In this document: one piece after another, positions 22,102 to 29,781 of the stretch
How positions within the stretch are numbered: position 1 is the stretch's first letter
Layout of the letters: each line of letters opens with the position of its first letter
Source: a bacterium
GTDB lineage: Bacteria > Patescibacteriota > Saccharimonadia > Saccharimonadales > UBA4665
Assembly (NCBI GenBank): GCA_021846445.1
Contig: JAJZWY010000008.1
Coordinates: 1 to 33,127, forward strand
Reading direction: 5' to 3'
Length of the DNA stretch: 33,127 nucleotides
The notes under the pieces: model-generated
What the model saw: the letters and a program-made list of their open reading frames with translations, nothing else
Told to the model about the DNA's origin: nothing
Database searches by the model: none
Program-made: the position numbers and the translations under genes

Positions 22102-22332
22102 ATGCATAGATTAAATATTAATTGGAATTTTGGAAATTGGCTAATTCCTATTATTATTGTTATTTTAGTTATTTTGGCTTTCGAGGTATGGATGTTTGTT
22201 GATGTAGCCATCAATGAAAAAATTAGCAACAAAGCAAAAGCTTGGTGGATTATTGGGATGTTTTTAATTCACCCCATAGTTGCAATCTTTTATTTTTTTA
22301 CTGATCATCGAAAAAGAATGACGTCTAAATAA
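22102..22332 (+). CDS. Small membrane protein, PLDc_N-like (paralogue)
   Basis: 76 residues. EVWMFVDVAINEKISNKAKAWWIIGMFL aligns closely with the 21687 protein, while the N-terminal 25 residues differ. Two transmembrane helices and a basic tail (DHRKRMTSK). TATTAT lies 6 nt before the ATG (22090-22095). Each paralogue has its own promoter-like box, so the pair are probably separate units. Convergent with the next gene, 6 nt apart. Confidence 0.72.
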   Translation: MHRLNINWNFGNWLIPIIIVILVILAFEVWMFVDVAINEKISNKAKAWWIIGMFLIHPIVAIFYFFTDHRKRMTSK

Positions 22333-22338
22333 GCTCCT

Positions 22339-22827
22339 TTAACCCTTAAAGAACCTGTCAAATTCTTCTTGAGAGCCTATTTTTAATGTTTCTTCGTTTT
22401 GTTTTTGAATATCTACCTTAGTAAAATCTTCATATAAATCATATAGTTCTACCGGAAATTCTGGATATTTAACTAGTTCAGATCTTATACTTTCTTTTTT
22501 AACAATCAGATATTTTGGATAAGTACTACTTGTTTCTTTTTTTAGAAACTGTTGATAAGTTGGATCTACAATATATTTTATCCCTTTATTTATAATTGTC
22601 AGAAAATCATGATAAATCAAATGTTCAGTTTGGTGCCTTTCAATTTCTGATTCAATTTCAAATTTATTCAACTCATTTTTTAATCTTCTAGATATTAGGG
22701 CACAATGAGCATGTTTATATACTTTAGGGAAATAGCCCTCCTGGTAAAGTTCATCATAGATATTCTCAATCAGCTGTTCAAATAGAGGAAATCGATCTTG
22801 ATTATTGTAATATTCAGGACTAGACAT
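22339..22827 (-). CDS. Hypothetical protein with transglutaminase-like Cys-His-Asp pattern
   Basis: 162 residues, no family recognised with confidence. HCALISRRLKNEL (41-53) supplies a Cys at a helix start, HDFLTIINKGIKYIVDPTY (73-91) supplies His and Asp. This C...H...D order with a DPT motif is typical of transglutaminase-like and related papain-fold proteins, with C42, H73 and D88 as a possible triad. The acidic, helical C-terminus is unassigned. No signal peptide, so probably cytoplasmic. Confidence 0.65.
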   Translation of the reverse strand: MSSPEYYNNQDRFPLFEQLIENIYDELYQEGYFPKVYKHAHCALISRRLKNELNKFEIESEIERHQTEHLIYHDFLTIINKGIKYIVDPTYQQFLKKETSSTYPKYLIVKKESIRSELVKYPEFPVELYDLYEDFTKVDIQKQNEETLKIGSQEEFDRFFKG

Positions 22828-22874
22828 ATATTTATTGGCACATTATATAATCCTCTCGTCTATTTTACAATATA

Positions 22875-22903
22875 TTGCATAGTTGTATTTTATTTGCTAT
22901 ATT
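22875..22903 (+). promoter_or_regulatory. Promoter of the 22930 gene
   Basis: TTGCAT, 17-nt spacer, TATATT, then a short leader with AAAAGGGG 7 nt before the ATG. Confidence 0.6.
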
Positions 22904-22929
22904 ATTTATTTTAGAAAAGGGGAATAAAT

Positions 22930-23280
22930 ATGGAATTAGATCCTACAAAAAGAAACCAATACTCAATAATACCTAATAAACAGGCAAGTATTGCCGGCGT
23001 TGACCCAAATGGGAATAAAATAATCATATCCACCATAAGAAGAACCATTGATCAACAATATTGTGATTTGTGCGAAGAGGAATTATCTCATAACGATAAA
23101 CTGCGTCTTACTACTTTTTATGATAATCCTAATTCTAGCGAAAGATTAAAGACTGATCATCAAATTATAGATACTCAATGCCTTATAAAGATTATTACAT
23201 GGCTAAATGATCTTTTTATTATCAATAAAAAAGAAGTACTCATTTATGAACAAGAAAAAACACCTAAGTATAATTTCTAA
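22930..23280 (+). CDS. Hypothetical protein with single CxxC
   Basis: 116 residues, family not recognised. Short N-terminal strands (ASIAGVDPNGNKIIISTIRR) precede YCDLCEEEL, a CxxC that could bind metal or be half of a zinc site. There is one further Cys (TQCLIK). The C-terminus is helical and charged. A good ribosome site, AAAAGGGG, precedes the ATG, unlike many genes here. It is followed by the T-box leader of ileS, so it is probably a separate unit. Confidence 0.65.
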   Translation: MELDPTKRNQYSIIPNKQASIAGVDPNGNKIIISTIRRTIDQQYCDLCEEELSHNDKLRLTTFYDNPNSSERLKTDHQIIDTQCLIKIITWLNDLFIINKKEVLIYEQEKTPKYNF

Positions 23281-23281
23281 C

Positions 23282-23310
23282 TTTAAAAATATTAATTAAT
23301 AGGCTATAAT
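23282..23310 (+). promoter_or_regulatory. Promoter of ileS
   Basis: Perfect TATAAT at 23305-23310 with a weak TTTAAA 17 nt upstream. Predicted start near 23317, before the T-box leader. Confidence 0.6.
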
Positions 23311-23316
23311 TTCAGC

Positions 23317-23535
23317 TTAGAAGACGTTTTGTTTAACCAAAAAAAACAATGAAGTGGCTATCAACCACAAGGTCTTTGGGAAGAAAGAGTTAATACTCAA
23401 CTAGAACCCAACGGAATATACCCGTAAGTATGAATTAAGTGCTAATAAGGAGAATTCTCTTTTTAGAAACTGGATGGTACCGTCCCTTAACTTGGGATTC
23501 CAGTGAATCTAAAAGGAGATTTTTTGTTTTTTTAA
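23317..23535 (+). promoter_or_regulatory. T-box leader (Ile) with very short Stem I
   Basis: The T-box core is at 23475-23481 (TGGTACC) within an antiterminator-like helix: CTGGA (23470-23474)/TCCAG (23499-23503) outside and TCCC (23483-23486)/GGGA (23494-23497) inside, leaving the bulge that pairs with the tRNA acceptor end. Upstream, GTGG/CCAC (23354-23368) closes a 7-nt loop CTATCAA containing ATC, an Ile codon, as specifier. This resembles the ultrashort Stem I of actinobacterial ileS T-boxes. After the antiterminator, AATCT/AGATT (23506-23521) and a T-run could terminate transcription. The same hairpin loop holds AAAAGG, so translational control is also possible, but it is 20 nt from the ATG. 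Confidence 0.85.
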
Positions 23536-23538
23536 ACT

Positions 23539-26415
23539 ATGAGTAAACATTTTTTAGCAGAAATCGAAGAACAAGTTATCCAGAAATGGGATGAGGAACA
23601 AACTTTTTTGGAAAGTTTGAAACAGAATAAAAATAAACCATTATTCAGCTTTTATGATGGTCCTCCTTTTGCTAACGGTATTCCTCATTATGGACATCTC
23701 GTCCAAACTACTATCAAAGACACAATCACAAGATATAAAACAATGGCTGGTTATTATGTGCCAAGGAGAGTTGGATGGGACACCCATGGTTTGCCGGTTG
23801 AGTATGCTATTGAGAAAGAACATGATTTTAGGGGAAAACAAGACATTATTGATTATGGGATAGATAAATTTAATAAAGAATGTAGAGAATCTGTATTTAA
23901 ATATAAAAGTATATGGGAGGATATGTTTAAGAGAGTTGGTAGGTGGGCAGATTATTCAAAAACATATACAACTTTAGATGAATCATATATTGAAAGTGTT
24001 TGGTGGGTATTTAAAGAATTATTCAAAAAAGGATTAATTTATAAAGATTTTAGATCAAGTCCATATTGCCCTAGGTGTGCAACACCATTATCTAATTTCG
24101 AGCTTAACCAGGGTTACCAAGATGGTATAGAAGATCCGTCATTATACATTAAATTTAAACTGAAAGATGAAAATGCTTATTTACTCGGTTGGACTACTAC
24201 CCCATGGAGTCTTCCCGGTAATGGGGCTATTGCTGTTAATCCTGAGGCATCGTATGTTTACGTTAAGCTTGAGGATGACAATAAACGGAAAGAGGTTCTA
24301 ATTTTAGCCAGGAATAGATTAGAGGCACTATCGTCAGATAACTATCATATTTTAAAAGAGATAAAAGGCTCCGAGTTAATTGGTAAAGAATACTTCCCCC
24401 TCTTTCGATTAGACATTCTTGATAGTTACCCAAACAAAGCTAATTTGTATAAAGTCTGGGGAGCTGACTTTGTAAGTATAGAGGACGGCTCTGGAGTACT
24501 ACATGTAGCACCAGCTTTTGGAGAAGATGACCTCATTTTAGGTAAACAAAAAGATATCCCAGTATTGCTTACTATAGATGAATTTGGAAAAGTAAAAGAA
24601 AATATTGGTCTAGATAAATCTATTGAAGGATTGTTCTTTAAAAAAGCTGATCAAAAAATTATAGAATTACTCACTAAAAAAGATTTGGTTTACGCTGCTC
24701 AAATTTTCAAACATACTTATCCATTTTGCTGGAGATGTGATACACCACTTCTCTATTACGCCACAGATTCATGGATGATAAATGTCACCAAAGTAAAAGA
24801 GCAATTAATTTTAAATAATCAAAAGATTAATTGGATACCAGAACATATTAGAGATGGTCGATTTGGAAAATGGCTTGAGAATGTCAAAGATTGGGCAATC
24901 AGTCGAAATCGATTTTGGGGAGCACCTATTCCTATCTGGATAACTGAGGATGGAGAGATTGAAGTTATTGGAAGCATAGAGGAATTAAGGGAAAAAGCAA
25001 TAAACGGACAAAATATTTCTGATTTACACCGTCCTTATATTGATCAAATAAAAATTAAGACTATTTCGGGTAAAATAGCTAGTCGGATTGATGAAGTTTT
25101 TGATTGTTGGTTCGAATCTGGATCAATGCCTTATGCCCAGAATCACTATCCCTTTGAAGATAACAATTGGTCTGATCAGTTCCCTGCTCAATTTATTGCC
25201 GAAGCAATTGATCAAACAAGGGGATGGTTTTATACATTACACGTATTGGCTACTGCCCTCTTTGATAAACCAGCTTTTTTAAATGTTATCTGTTCAGGAT
25301 GGGTTACAGCAGCTGATGGTGAAAAACTAAGTAAAAGAAAGAAAAACTATGCCCCCATGGACCAACTTTTTGATCTCTTTGGTGTAGATAGTTTACGTTT
25401 TTTCCTTATATCATCACCAATTGTTAACGGCGAAGATATTCGTTTTAAAACAGAGTCATTAAGAGATATTCAGCGGAAAGTATTTATGAGTTTAAACAAT
25501 ATTTACACCTTCTACAAGATGTATGCTGATCTAGATAAATTCGTTCCGGATCAAGAATTAACTGAGCCAATATCAGATAATCTTTTAGATCAATGGATTA
25601 TATCAAGAGTTAATCAGACTATTGCTGAAGTTCAAAAAAACTTAGATAACTATAAACTAGATAAAGCATCAAAACCGATTGTTGATTTAATTGACGACAG
25701 CTCAAATTGGTTTGTCAGAAGATCAAGAAGAAGATTTTGGAAAAGCGAGAATAACCTAGATAAACAAAAGGCATATCAGACATTATATTTTGTAATCATT
25801 AGAATTTGTCAGTTGATTGCTCCATTTAGCCCATTTTTAAGTGATTATATCTATTCTAATATAACCAAAGGAACCAACAATCCAAGATCAGTTCACCTAA
25901 GTTCTTGGCCTAGTGTAGGAAAAATTAATGAAGAATTATTGGACGAGATGAAAAATATTCGAGAAGCTATTAATGAAGGATTAATGCTTCGAGCAAAGGC
26001 AGGAATTAAGGTTCGCCAACCTTTGGCAAGTTTCAGCCTACCTAAAATTAAGAATGATTTCAAAGAAATTATTGCTGACGAACTTAATGTTAAGAAAGTA
26101 AACTTTGATAAATCTATTAAACTTGACACTAAGTTAACGGCTACACTCAAGAACGAGGGTATAGTCCGAGATTTAATTAGATATATTCAAAATGGTAGGA
26201 AAAAAGCAGGAAAAGAAGTTAGCGATCGAATCAATTTAAACCTAATTATTGACAAAGACAATAATCTACTACTAAATGCCATCAACGAATTTAGGAGTCT
26301 AATTGAACAAGAAACTTTGTCTAAAGTAGAACTCAATGGTAAAAGCGGTGCTGAATATAAAGAAGAAATCAAAATAGAAGGATATACGTTAGAGATTAAT
26401 ATAACTAAATCCTAA
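23539..26415 (+). CDS. ileS: Isoleucyl-tRNA synthetase, IleS2-like
   Basis: 958 residues. The class I signature is HYGH (50-53) in GPPFANGIPHYGH; the KMSKS counterpart is KLSKR (596-600). The editing domain contains GWTTTPWSLPGNGA. Two Cys pairs (CPRC, CWRC) could bind zinc in the CP region. A C-terminal anticodon-binding domain holds RRSRRRFW and KVRQPL. HYGH with a KLSKR-type loop is characteristic of the eukaryote-like IleS2 group, which is naturally less sensitive to mupirocin; the subgroup call is by motif only. It charges tRNA-Ile and is controlled by the T-box leader directly upstream. The only in-frame upstream alternative start (TTG) is blocked by a TAA. Confidence 0.97.
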   Translation: MSKHFLAEIEEQVIQKWDEEQTFLESLKQNKNKPLFSFYDGPPFANGIPHYGHLVQTTIKDTITRYKTMAGYYVPRRVGWDTHGLPVEYAIEKEHDFRGKQDIIDYGIDKFNKECRESVFKYKSIWEDMFKRVGRWADYSKTYTTLDESYIESVWWVFKELFKKGLIYKDFRSSPYCPRCATPLSNFELNQGYQDGIEDPSLYIKFKLKDENAYLLGWTTTPWSLPGNGAIAVNPEASYVYVKLEDDNKRKEVLILARNRLEALSSDNYHILKEIKGSELIGKEYFPLFRLDILDSYPNKANLYKVWGADFVSIEDGSGVLHVAPAFGEDDLILGKQKDIPVLLTIDEFGKVKENIGLDKSIEGLFFKKADQKIIELLTKKDLVYAAQIFKHTYPFCWRCDTPLLYYATDSWMINVTKVKEQLILNNQKINWIPEHIRDGRFGKWLENVKDWAISRNRFWGAPIPIWITEDGEIEVIGSIEELREKAINGQNISDLHRPYIDQIKIKTISGKIASRIDEVFDCWFESGSMPYAQNHYPFEDNNWSDQFPAQFIAEAIDQTRGWFYTLHVLATALFDKPAFLNVICSGWVTAADGEKLSKRKKNYAPMDQLFDLFGVDSLRFFLISSPIVNGEDIRFKTESLRDIQRKVFMSLNNIYTFYKMYADLDKFVPDQELTEPISDNLLDQWIISRVNQTIAEVQKNLDNYKLDKASKPIVDLIDDSSNWFVRRSRRRFWKSENNLDKQKAYQTLYFVIIRICQLIAPFSPFLSDYIYSNITKGTNNPRSVHLSSWPSVGKINEELLDEMKNIREAINEGLMLRAKAGIKVRQPLASFSLPKIKNDFKEIIADELNVKKVNFDKSIKLDTKLTATLKNEGIVRDLIRYIQNGRKKAGKEVSDRINLNLIIDKDNNLLLNAINEFRSLIEQETLSKVELNGKSGAEYKEEIKIEGYTLEINITKS

Positions 26416-26429
26416 AAATAGATACTTCT

Positions 26430-26900
26430 CTATTCAGGTTCTCCATTTATTTTAATTTTATTCTTAAGAATTGAGGGATCATAAAATAATTCTATTCTTG
26501 GTTTTGGTTTAACGAGTTTTGGAGATTTAGATGGAAATATTAGAGTATTTGCTAAATCTAAGTTATCTTGGACATATTTATTAAATCCAGCATAGATATC
26601 TCCGGCAAATAGTTTTTCCTGTTCATCTAATTTATAACTATCTCTAAGATCTACAGATTGAGCTACACCGTTCTCTTCATGCAAAAAACTCATTCTGGTA
26701 ATTTTTCTTAATTGTTGATTGATAGACGATGGAGAAGCTTCTATCTCTAAATTAAAATCAGACCCAAAATAGGCCCAATATATTGATATTTCTGATTTTA
26801 AGGTTATTTTCCGAAAATCGTAATAACACTTTAATATTTTATTTCCTAAATCTAAAAATTGAGTAGTCAAGACTTCACTGCTTTGATTTATTGTCTCCAT
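26430..26900 (-). CDS. Hypothetical protein
   Basis: 156 residues, no recognised family. A predicted soluble, mixed helix/strand protein with an aromatic-rich segment (ISIYWAYFGSDFNLEIEA) and a C-terminal tail rich in Lys and Pro (SPKLVKPKPRIELFYDPS). No signal peptide or membrane helix. TTGCAT-N16-TATAGT ends 8 nt before the ATG (26909-26936), giving it its own promoter. Convergent with ileS, 14 nt between stops. Confidence 0.65.
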   Translation of the reverse strand: METINQSSEVLTTQFLDLGNKILKCYYDFRKITLKSEISIYWAYFGSDFNLEIEASPSSINQQLRKITRMSFLHEENGVAQSVDLRDSYKLDEQEKLFAGDIYAGFNKYVQDNLDLANTLIFPSKSPKLVKPKPRIELFYDPSILKNKIKINGEPE

Positions 26901-27162
26901 ATCTAACTACTATAAAATGAATTAAAATAAATGCAAGGAGATTATCTAGTGCGACTAGCACTATGTCCTCTATAAAGCCACTCACCTAATATATTTAGAA
27001 AGAATTGTTACCAATCAATTATAGCATTGGCTGACGAGGTAGATATGGCTAGAGAATATCAAGGTAGCGGTTTAATAGATAAATTATTAAATAATCCTTT
27101 AATGGTTTAACTTAAGTTATAGTTTATTAATCAAATATGATGTTACACAAAAATTTGGATAT
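26901..27162. other. Intergenic region before tandem duplication
   Basis: Contains the promoter of the 26430-26900 gene and a short open stretch, 27021-27110, ending LADEVDMAREYQGSGLIDKL plus about eight residues. YQGSGLIDKLL resembles the acetyl-CoA-binding YQGxGxGxxLL of GNAT acetyltransferases, so this may be a gene remnant. No credible complete gene. Confidence 0.3.
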
Positions 27163-27641
27163 CCATATTCTGTTATGGTGATCCCAAGGAATTGTATTTA
27201 TAAAGTTTTAGTCAATGAAATCACTAAATAGAAACAGTTAGTGTAATATTGTAATGATAAGAAACTCTAGTCACACTTCATAGCATCTACTTAGATACTC
27301 ACTTCTTCTTGACTGTAAATATTCTAAGTCCAAGGTTTAAGAGGAACGAAGCACCTGTTAATATACCGAACGAACTTTCTATCTTTCCAAAAATATCGCC
27401 CGAATCATTGCCAAAAATACCCCAAATGTCAAAAATACCAAATATAGCCAGTAAAACTAAGCTTACAATAAAAACTATAAGAGATATTTTTGCCATCTTA
27501 CGTATAGGATCATCCTTAGTGGCTATTGGCTGGAGCGAACTATAATTACCAACATTTTGATTATCTGTTTCATTGTTCATTCTAACTAGATAATATCAGA
27601 AATTCTATTAATTACAAAATAAATATAAGCATCTTGGTGAA
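27163..27641. repeat. 479-bp tandem duplication, copy 1
   Basis: Appears identical to 27642-28120 (offset 479 throughout). CCAT occurs at both starts and again at 28121, so CCAT microhomology may have mediated the duplication. It contains the whole 27299-27580 gene and its upstream box. Confidence 0.9.
27299..27580 (-). CDS. Small two-TM membrane protein (duplicate 1)
   Basis: 93 residues. The polar N-terminal 25 residues (QPIATKDDPIRKMAK) precede a transmembrane helix at ~30-53 (ISLIVFIVSLVLLAIFGIFDIWGIF). A short acidic loop and a second hydrophobic helix (~68-87) follow, ending in VKKK. Function unknown. TATTAT lies 9 nt before the ATG. Perfectly duplicated at 27778. Confidence 0.72.
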   Translation of the reverse strand: MNNETDNQNVGNYSSLQPIATKDDPIRKMAKISLIVFIVSLVLLAIFGIFDIWGIFGNDSGDIFGKIESSFGILTGASFLLNLGLRIFTVKKK

Positions 27642-28120
27642 CCATATTCTGTTATGGTGATCCCAAGGAATTGTATTTATAAAGTTTTAGTCAATGAAAT
27701 CACTAAATAGAAACAGTTAGTGTAATATTGTAATGATAAGAAACTCTAGTCACACTTCATAGCATCTACTTAGATACTCACTTCTTCTTGACTGTAAATA
27801 TTCTAAGTCCAAGGTTTAAGAGGAACGAAGCACCTGTTAATATACCGAACGAACTTTCTATCTTTCCAAAAATATCGCCCGAATCATTGCCAAAAATACC
27901 CCAAATGTCAAAAATACCAAATATAGCCAGTAAAACTAAGCTTACAATAAAAACTATAAGAGATATTTTTGCCATCTTACGTATAGGATCATCCTTAGTG
28001 GCTATTGGCTGGAGCGAACTATAATTACCAACATTTTGATTATCTGTTTCATTGTTCATTCTAACTAGATAATATCAGAAATTCTATTAATTACAAAATA
28101 AATATAAGCATCTTGGTGAA
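27642..28120. repeat. 479-bp tandem duplication, copy 2
   Basis: Second copy of 27163-27641. The junction (27633-27667) forms an imperfect palindrome with arms CTTGG...CCATA and TATGG...CCAAG. The absence of visible divergence suggests a recent event, or an assembly artefact. Confidence 0.9.
27778..28059 (-). CDS. Small two-TM membrane protein (duplicate 2)
   Basis: Identical 93-residue product to the gene at 27299, with the same upstream sequence for about 60 nt, so both copies should be expressed alike. Nothing in sequence distinguishes their roles. Confidence 0.72.
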   Translation of the reverse strand: MNNETDNQNVGNYSSLQPIATKDDPIRKMAKISLIVFIVSLVLLAIFGIFDIWGIFGNDSGDIFGKIESSFGILTGASFLLNLGLRIFTVKKK

Positions 28121-28158
28121 CCATTTACTAACAAACTATAAGGAAATTGTCAGTGAGA

Positions 28159-28332
28159 TTATTGGACGAAACGAGATTTTGAAGACAATTTACTCCGCTC
28201 CACAGACAACTTAGTAATCTCTAAATTAGAGCTTTTATATTCTTTGCACCAAGCTTCACATTTCGTAGTAGTCACCCTGTTTTCGTAATGAGATCCGCGT
28301 TCTTTGCATTTAAATAACTGCTTTGCTGTCAT
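28159..28332 (-). CDS. Small Cys-containing hypothetical protein (57 aa)
   Basis: 57 codons, starting MTAKQLFKCKERGSHYENR. Cys at 9, 25 and 29 with a nearby His (KCKERGSH, KCEAWCKEY) suggest a small metal-binding fold. The C-terminal half is charged and helical. TAAAAT at 28339-28344 lies 6 nt before the ATG, the spacing seen for other leaderless genes here, which supports it as a real gene. No family recognised; it lies opposite the start of the metal/arsenic cluster. Confidence 0.5.
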   Translation of the reverse strand: MTAKQLFKCKERGSHYENRVTTTKCEAWCKEYKSSNLEITKLSVERSKLSSKSRFVQ

Positions 28333-28376
28333 TCGTATATTTTACTCTTTTGACCACCAGAATAGATTAATTGTTC

Positions 28377-28405
28377 TTGACAACCAAAAAGTTAATGATT
28401 ACTAT
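28377..28405 (+). promoter_or_regulatory. Promoter of Cys-rich peptide gene
   Basis: TTGACA, 17-nt spacer, TACTAT. The -10 overlaps the inverted repeat at 28403-28424, a repression arrangement. Confidence 0.75.
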
Positions 28406-28424
28406 ATGAATGTATGTTCATATA
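28403..28424. promoter_or_regulatory. ArsR/SmtB-type operator
   Basis: TATATGAA, 6 nt, TTCATATA: an 8-bp perfect inverted repeat with the TGAA-N6-TTCA core typical of ArsR/SmtB-family sites. It overlaps the -10 and transcription start of the 28455 gene. The ArsR-like protein at 29117-29419 is the obvious candidate regulator. Confidence 0.7.
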
Positions 28425-28454
28425 TATTAAATAATTAATAAAGAAAGAGTAGTT

Positions 28455-28631
28455 ATGAATTCAACAGATAAAAATTCATGTGGTTGCGAGAATAAGAGGG
28501 TTGAGAAGAAACCTTGTGATTGCGGTGGTAAATGCGGTGCTTCAGGTTCTAAGTTTACTGAAAGTCTAGAAGCACGTAAAGAGCACCTAGAAAAAGAGCT
28601 GAAAGAAGTTAATCAAGAACTTAACGCTTAG
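28455..28631 (+). CDS. Small Cys-rich peptide with C-terminal helix
   Basis: 58 residues. The N-terminal half holds five Cys in CGC and CDCGGKC patterns, typical of metal-binding peptides; the C-terminal half is a charged helix (EARKEHLEKELKEVNQEL). It may bind or sequester a soft metal or metalloid; this is inferred from the Cys spacing, the upstream ArsR-type operator, and the following ArsC-like and ArsR genes. No known family recognised. The leader is ~40 nt with AAAGAG upstream of the ATG. Confidence 0.65.
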   Translation: MNSTDKNSCGCENKRVEKKPCDCGGKCGASGSKFTESLEARKEHLEKELKEVNQELNA

Positions 28632-28689
28632 ACTAGGTACCAGATAGTAAACATCAATAAAATAAATTGACTAGGGTTATAATTTAAAT

Positions 28690-29073
28690 ATGGTCAAAGT
28701 AGTTTTTGCCTGTACTGAAAATAAAAAGCGAAGTCAATTAGCTGAAGCTATATTTAATCATTTAGCTAGGCAATCGCAGTCTGTAAGTGGCGGACCATTC
28801 CCTGCAAATAAAATTGATCCTTTAACTATTAAGTCTCTAAGGGAAATAGGCTTGCCCACCAAAAACCTACACCCTAAACAATTAAACAACTCAGATCTCA
28901 ATAGTGCTGATATAATTGTATCTTTTGGTTGTCTAAACCCCTCCCTATTTCCAAAAGGTAAATTTCAGGAATGGCAAATAAAGGACCCAGAAACTATCAA
29001 AGAATTTCGCCAAGCTCGCAATGATATTACTGATCGGATTAAGAAGCTATTAAAACAAATAGAAAATAATTAG
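28690..29073 (+). CDS. ArsC-like low-molecular-weight phosphatase family protein
   Basis: 127 residues. VVFACTENKKRSQLAEAIFN contains the CX5R phosphate-binding loop (C8-x5-R14) of LMW phosphatase and thioredoxin-coupled arsenate reductases. The later IKDPETIKEF region carries the DP general-acid motif. FGCLNP holds one further Cys, consistent with an arsenate-reductase-like relay but short of the usual pair, so a tyrosine phosphatase role cannot be excluded. TATAAT lies 6 nt before the ATG (28678-28683), giving it its own promoter. Neighbours are the Cys-rich peptide and a convergent ArsR regulator. Confidence 0.82.
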   Translation: MVKVVFACTENKKRSQLAEAIFNHLARQSQSVSGGPFPANKIDPLTIKSLREIGLPTKNLHPKQLNNSDLNSADIIVSFGCLNPSLFPKGKFQEWQIKDPETIKEFRQARNDITDRIKKLLKQIENN

Positions 29074-29116
29074 CTACTTTGTTAATCACTGACAAGTAGT
29101 TTAATTCCCTTGCCTT

Positions 29117-29419
29117 TTATATACTTAGCAGGGTCTCAATTATTTTCTTACCATAATCAGTTAGAGAATAATATACCCGTTGACTTTGTTTATTATCTAT
29201 AGCCAAGCCCGCATCTTTGATATCTTTAAGATGGTGAGATACTAAGCTTTGGGATAATTTGGTATGTTCTTCAAGCTCACAGACGCAATGACTTTCATAT
29301 TGCAGAGCGCAGAGAATCTTAAGACGACTATCATCACTGATAACCTTGATTAAAGGGCCAAGCTTCTCAATCTGCTTGGTAGTCTCAGAGTTTGGCGTGC
29401 AACAATTACATGAACTCAT
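29117..29419 (-). CDS. ArsR-family metal-responsive repressor
   Basis: About 100 residues. A winged helix with SRLKILCALQ, the metal-box-like CVCELEEH at the third helix, SQSLVSHHLKDIKDAG as recognition helix and RVYYSLT as wing. An N-terminal CNCC adds further thiol ligands, as in CadC-like sensors. It would release its operator on binding a metal or arsenite; the ligand cannot be told. An ATG at 29425 is also in frame. ATG 29419 is chosen because TTAACT-N17-TATTAT ends 6 nt before it. The likely target is the operator at 28403-28424. Confidence 0.9.
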   Translation of the reverse strand: MSSCNCCTPNSETTKQIEKLGPLIKVISDDSRLKILCALQYESHCVCELEEHTKLSQSLVSHHLKDIKDAGLAIDNKQSQRVYYSLTDYGKKIIETLLSI

Positions 29420-29460
29420 GCTCATATAATAACATCCTCGGAAGAGATAGTTAAACAGAA

Positions 29461-29583
29461 CTAAAGCGGTACAAGAAATGTCAAAAACTCAGAACTGGTG
29501 CAGATGGGCCCTTCTTTATCTACCAGCTTACCACCACAGTGATGACAGGCATTAATGAAATAATACTCCTCTTCAGTAACCGA
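29461..29583 (-). pseudogene. Zinc-ribbon protein remnant
   Basis: An open stretch on the minus strand, with no in-frame start, reads EEEYYFINACHHCGGKLV then ICTSSEF. The CxxC plus a later Cys look like half of a zinc ribbon. It is flanked by stops; possibly a decayed gene. The rest of 29420-29781 shows nothing else recognisable except a hairpin at 29753-29775. Confidence 0.35.
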
Positions 29584-29752
29584 TCATTACTTGGCAACTT
29601 TCTTTTGAATGAATCTTTATCCCTACGTTGCTTACCTAGAATCCAATCGATCAAGAAAGTCGAGTAGATTAGCTTGAACTCCATTTAGAACACCTAAGAG
29701 AACAATATGGAATATTCACTTTGAGTTTTCATATAACCTAACTTATAAACAA

Positions 29753-29775
29753 CTCATTCAAATAAGTTGATTGAG
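29753..29775 (-). terminator. Possible terminator after folC
   Basis: CTCATTCAA/TTGATTGAG, a 9-bp stem with one mismatch and a 5-nt loop, 7 nt beyond the folC stop. On the minus strand it is followed only by TTGTTTAT, so termination would be weak. Confidence 0.4.
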
Positions 29776-29781
29776 AAAAAA

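Noticed and set aside
26416-26436. AATAGA/TCTATT hairpin between ileS and the convergent gene
   Set aside because: Six A+T-rich pairs and no T-run on either strand; too weak to call a terminator.
28667-28672. TTGACT as -35 for the ArsC-like gene
   Set aside because: Only 5 nt separate it from the TATAAT at 28678-28683; the spacing is impossible for a sigma70 promoter.
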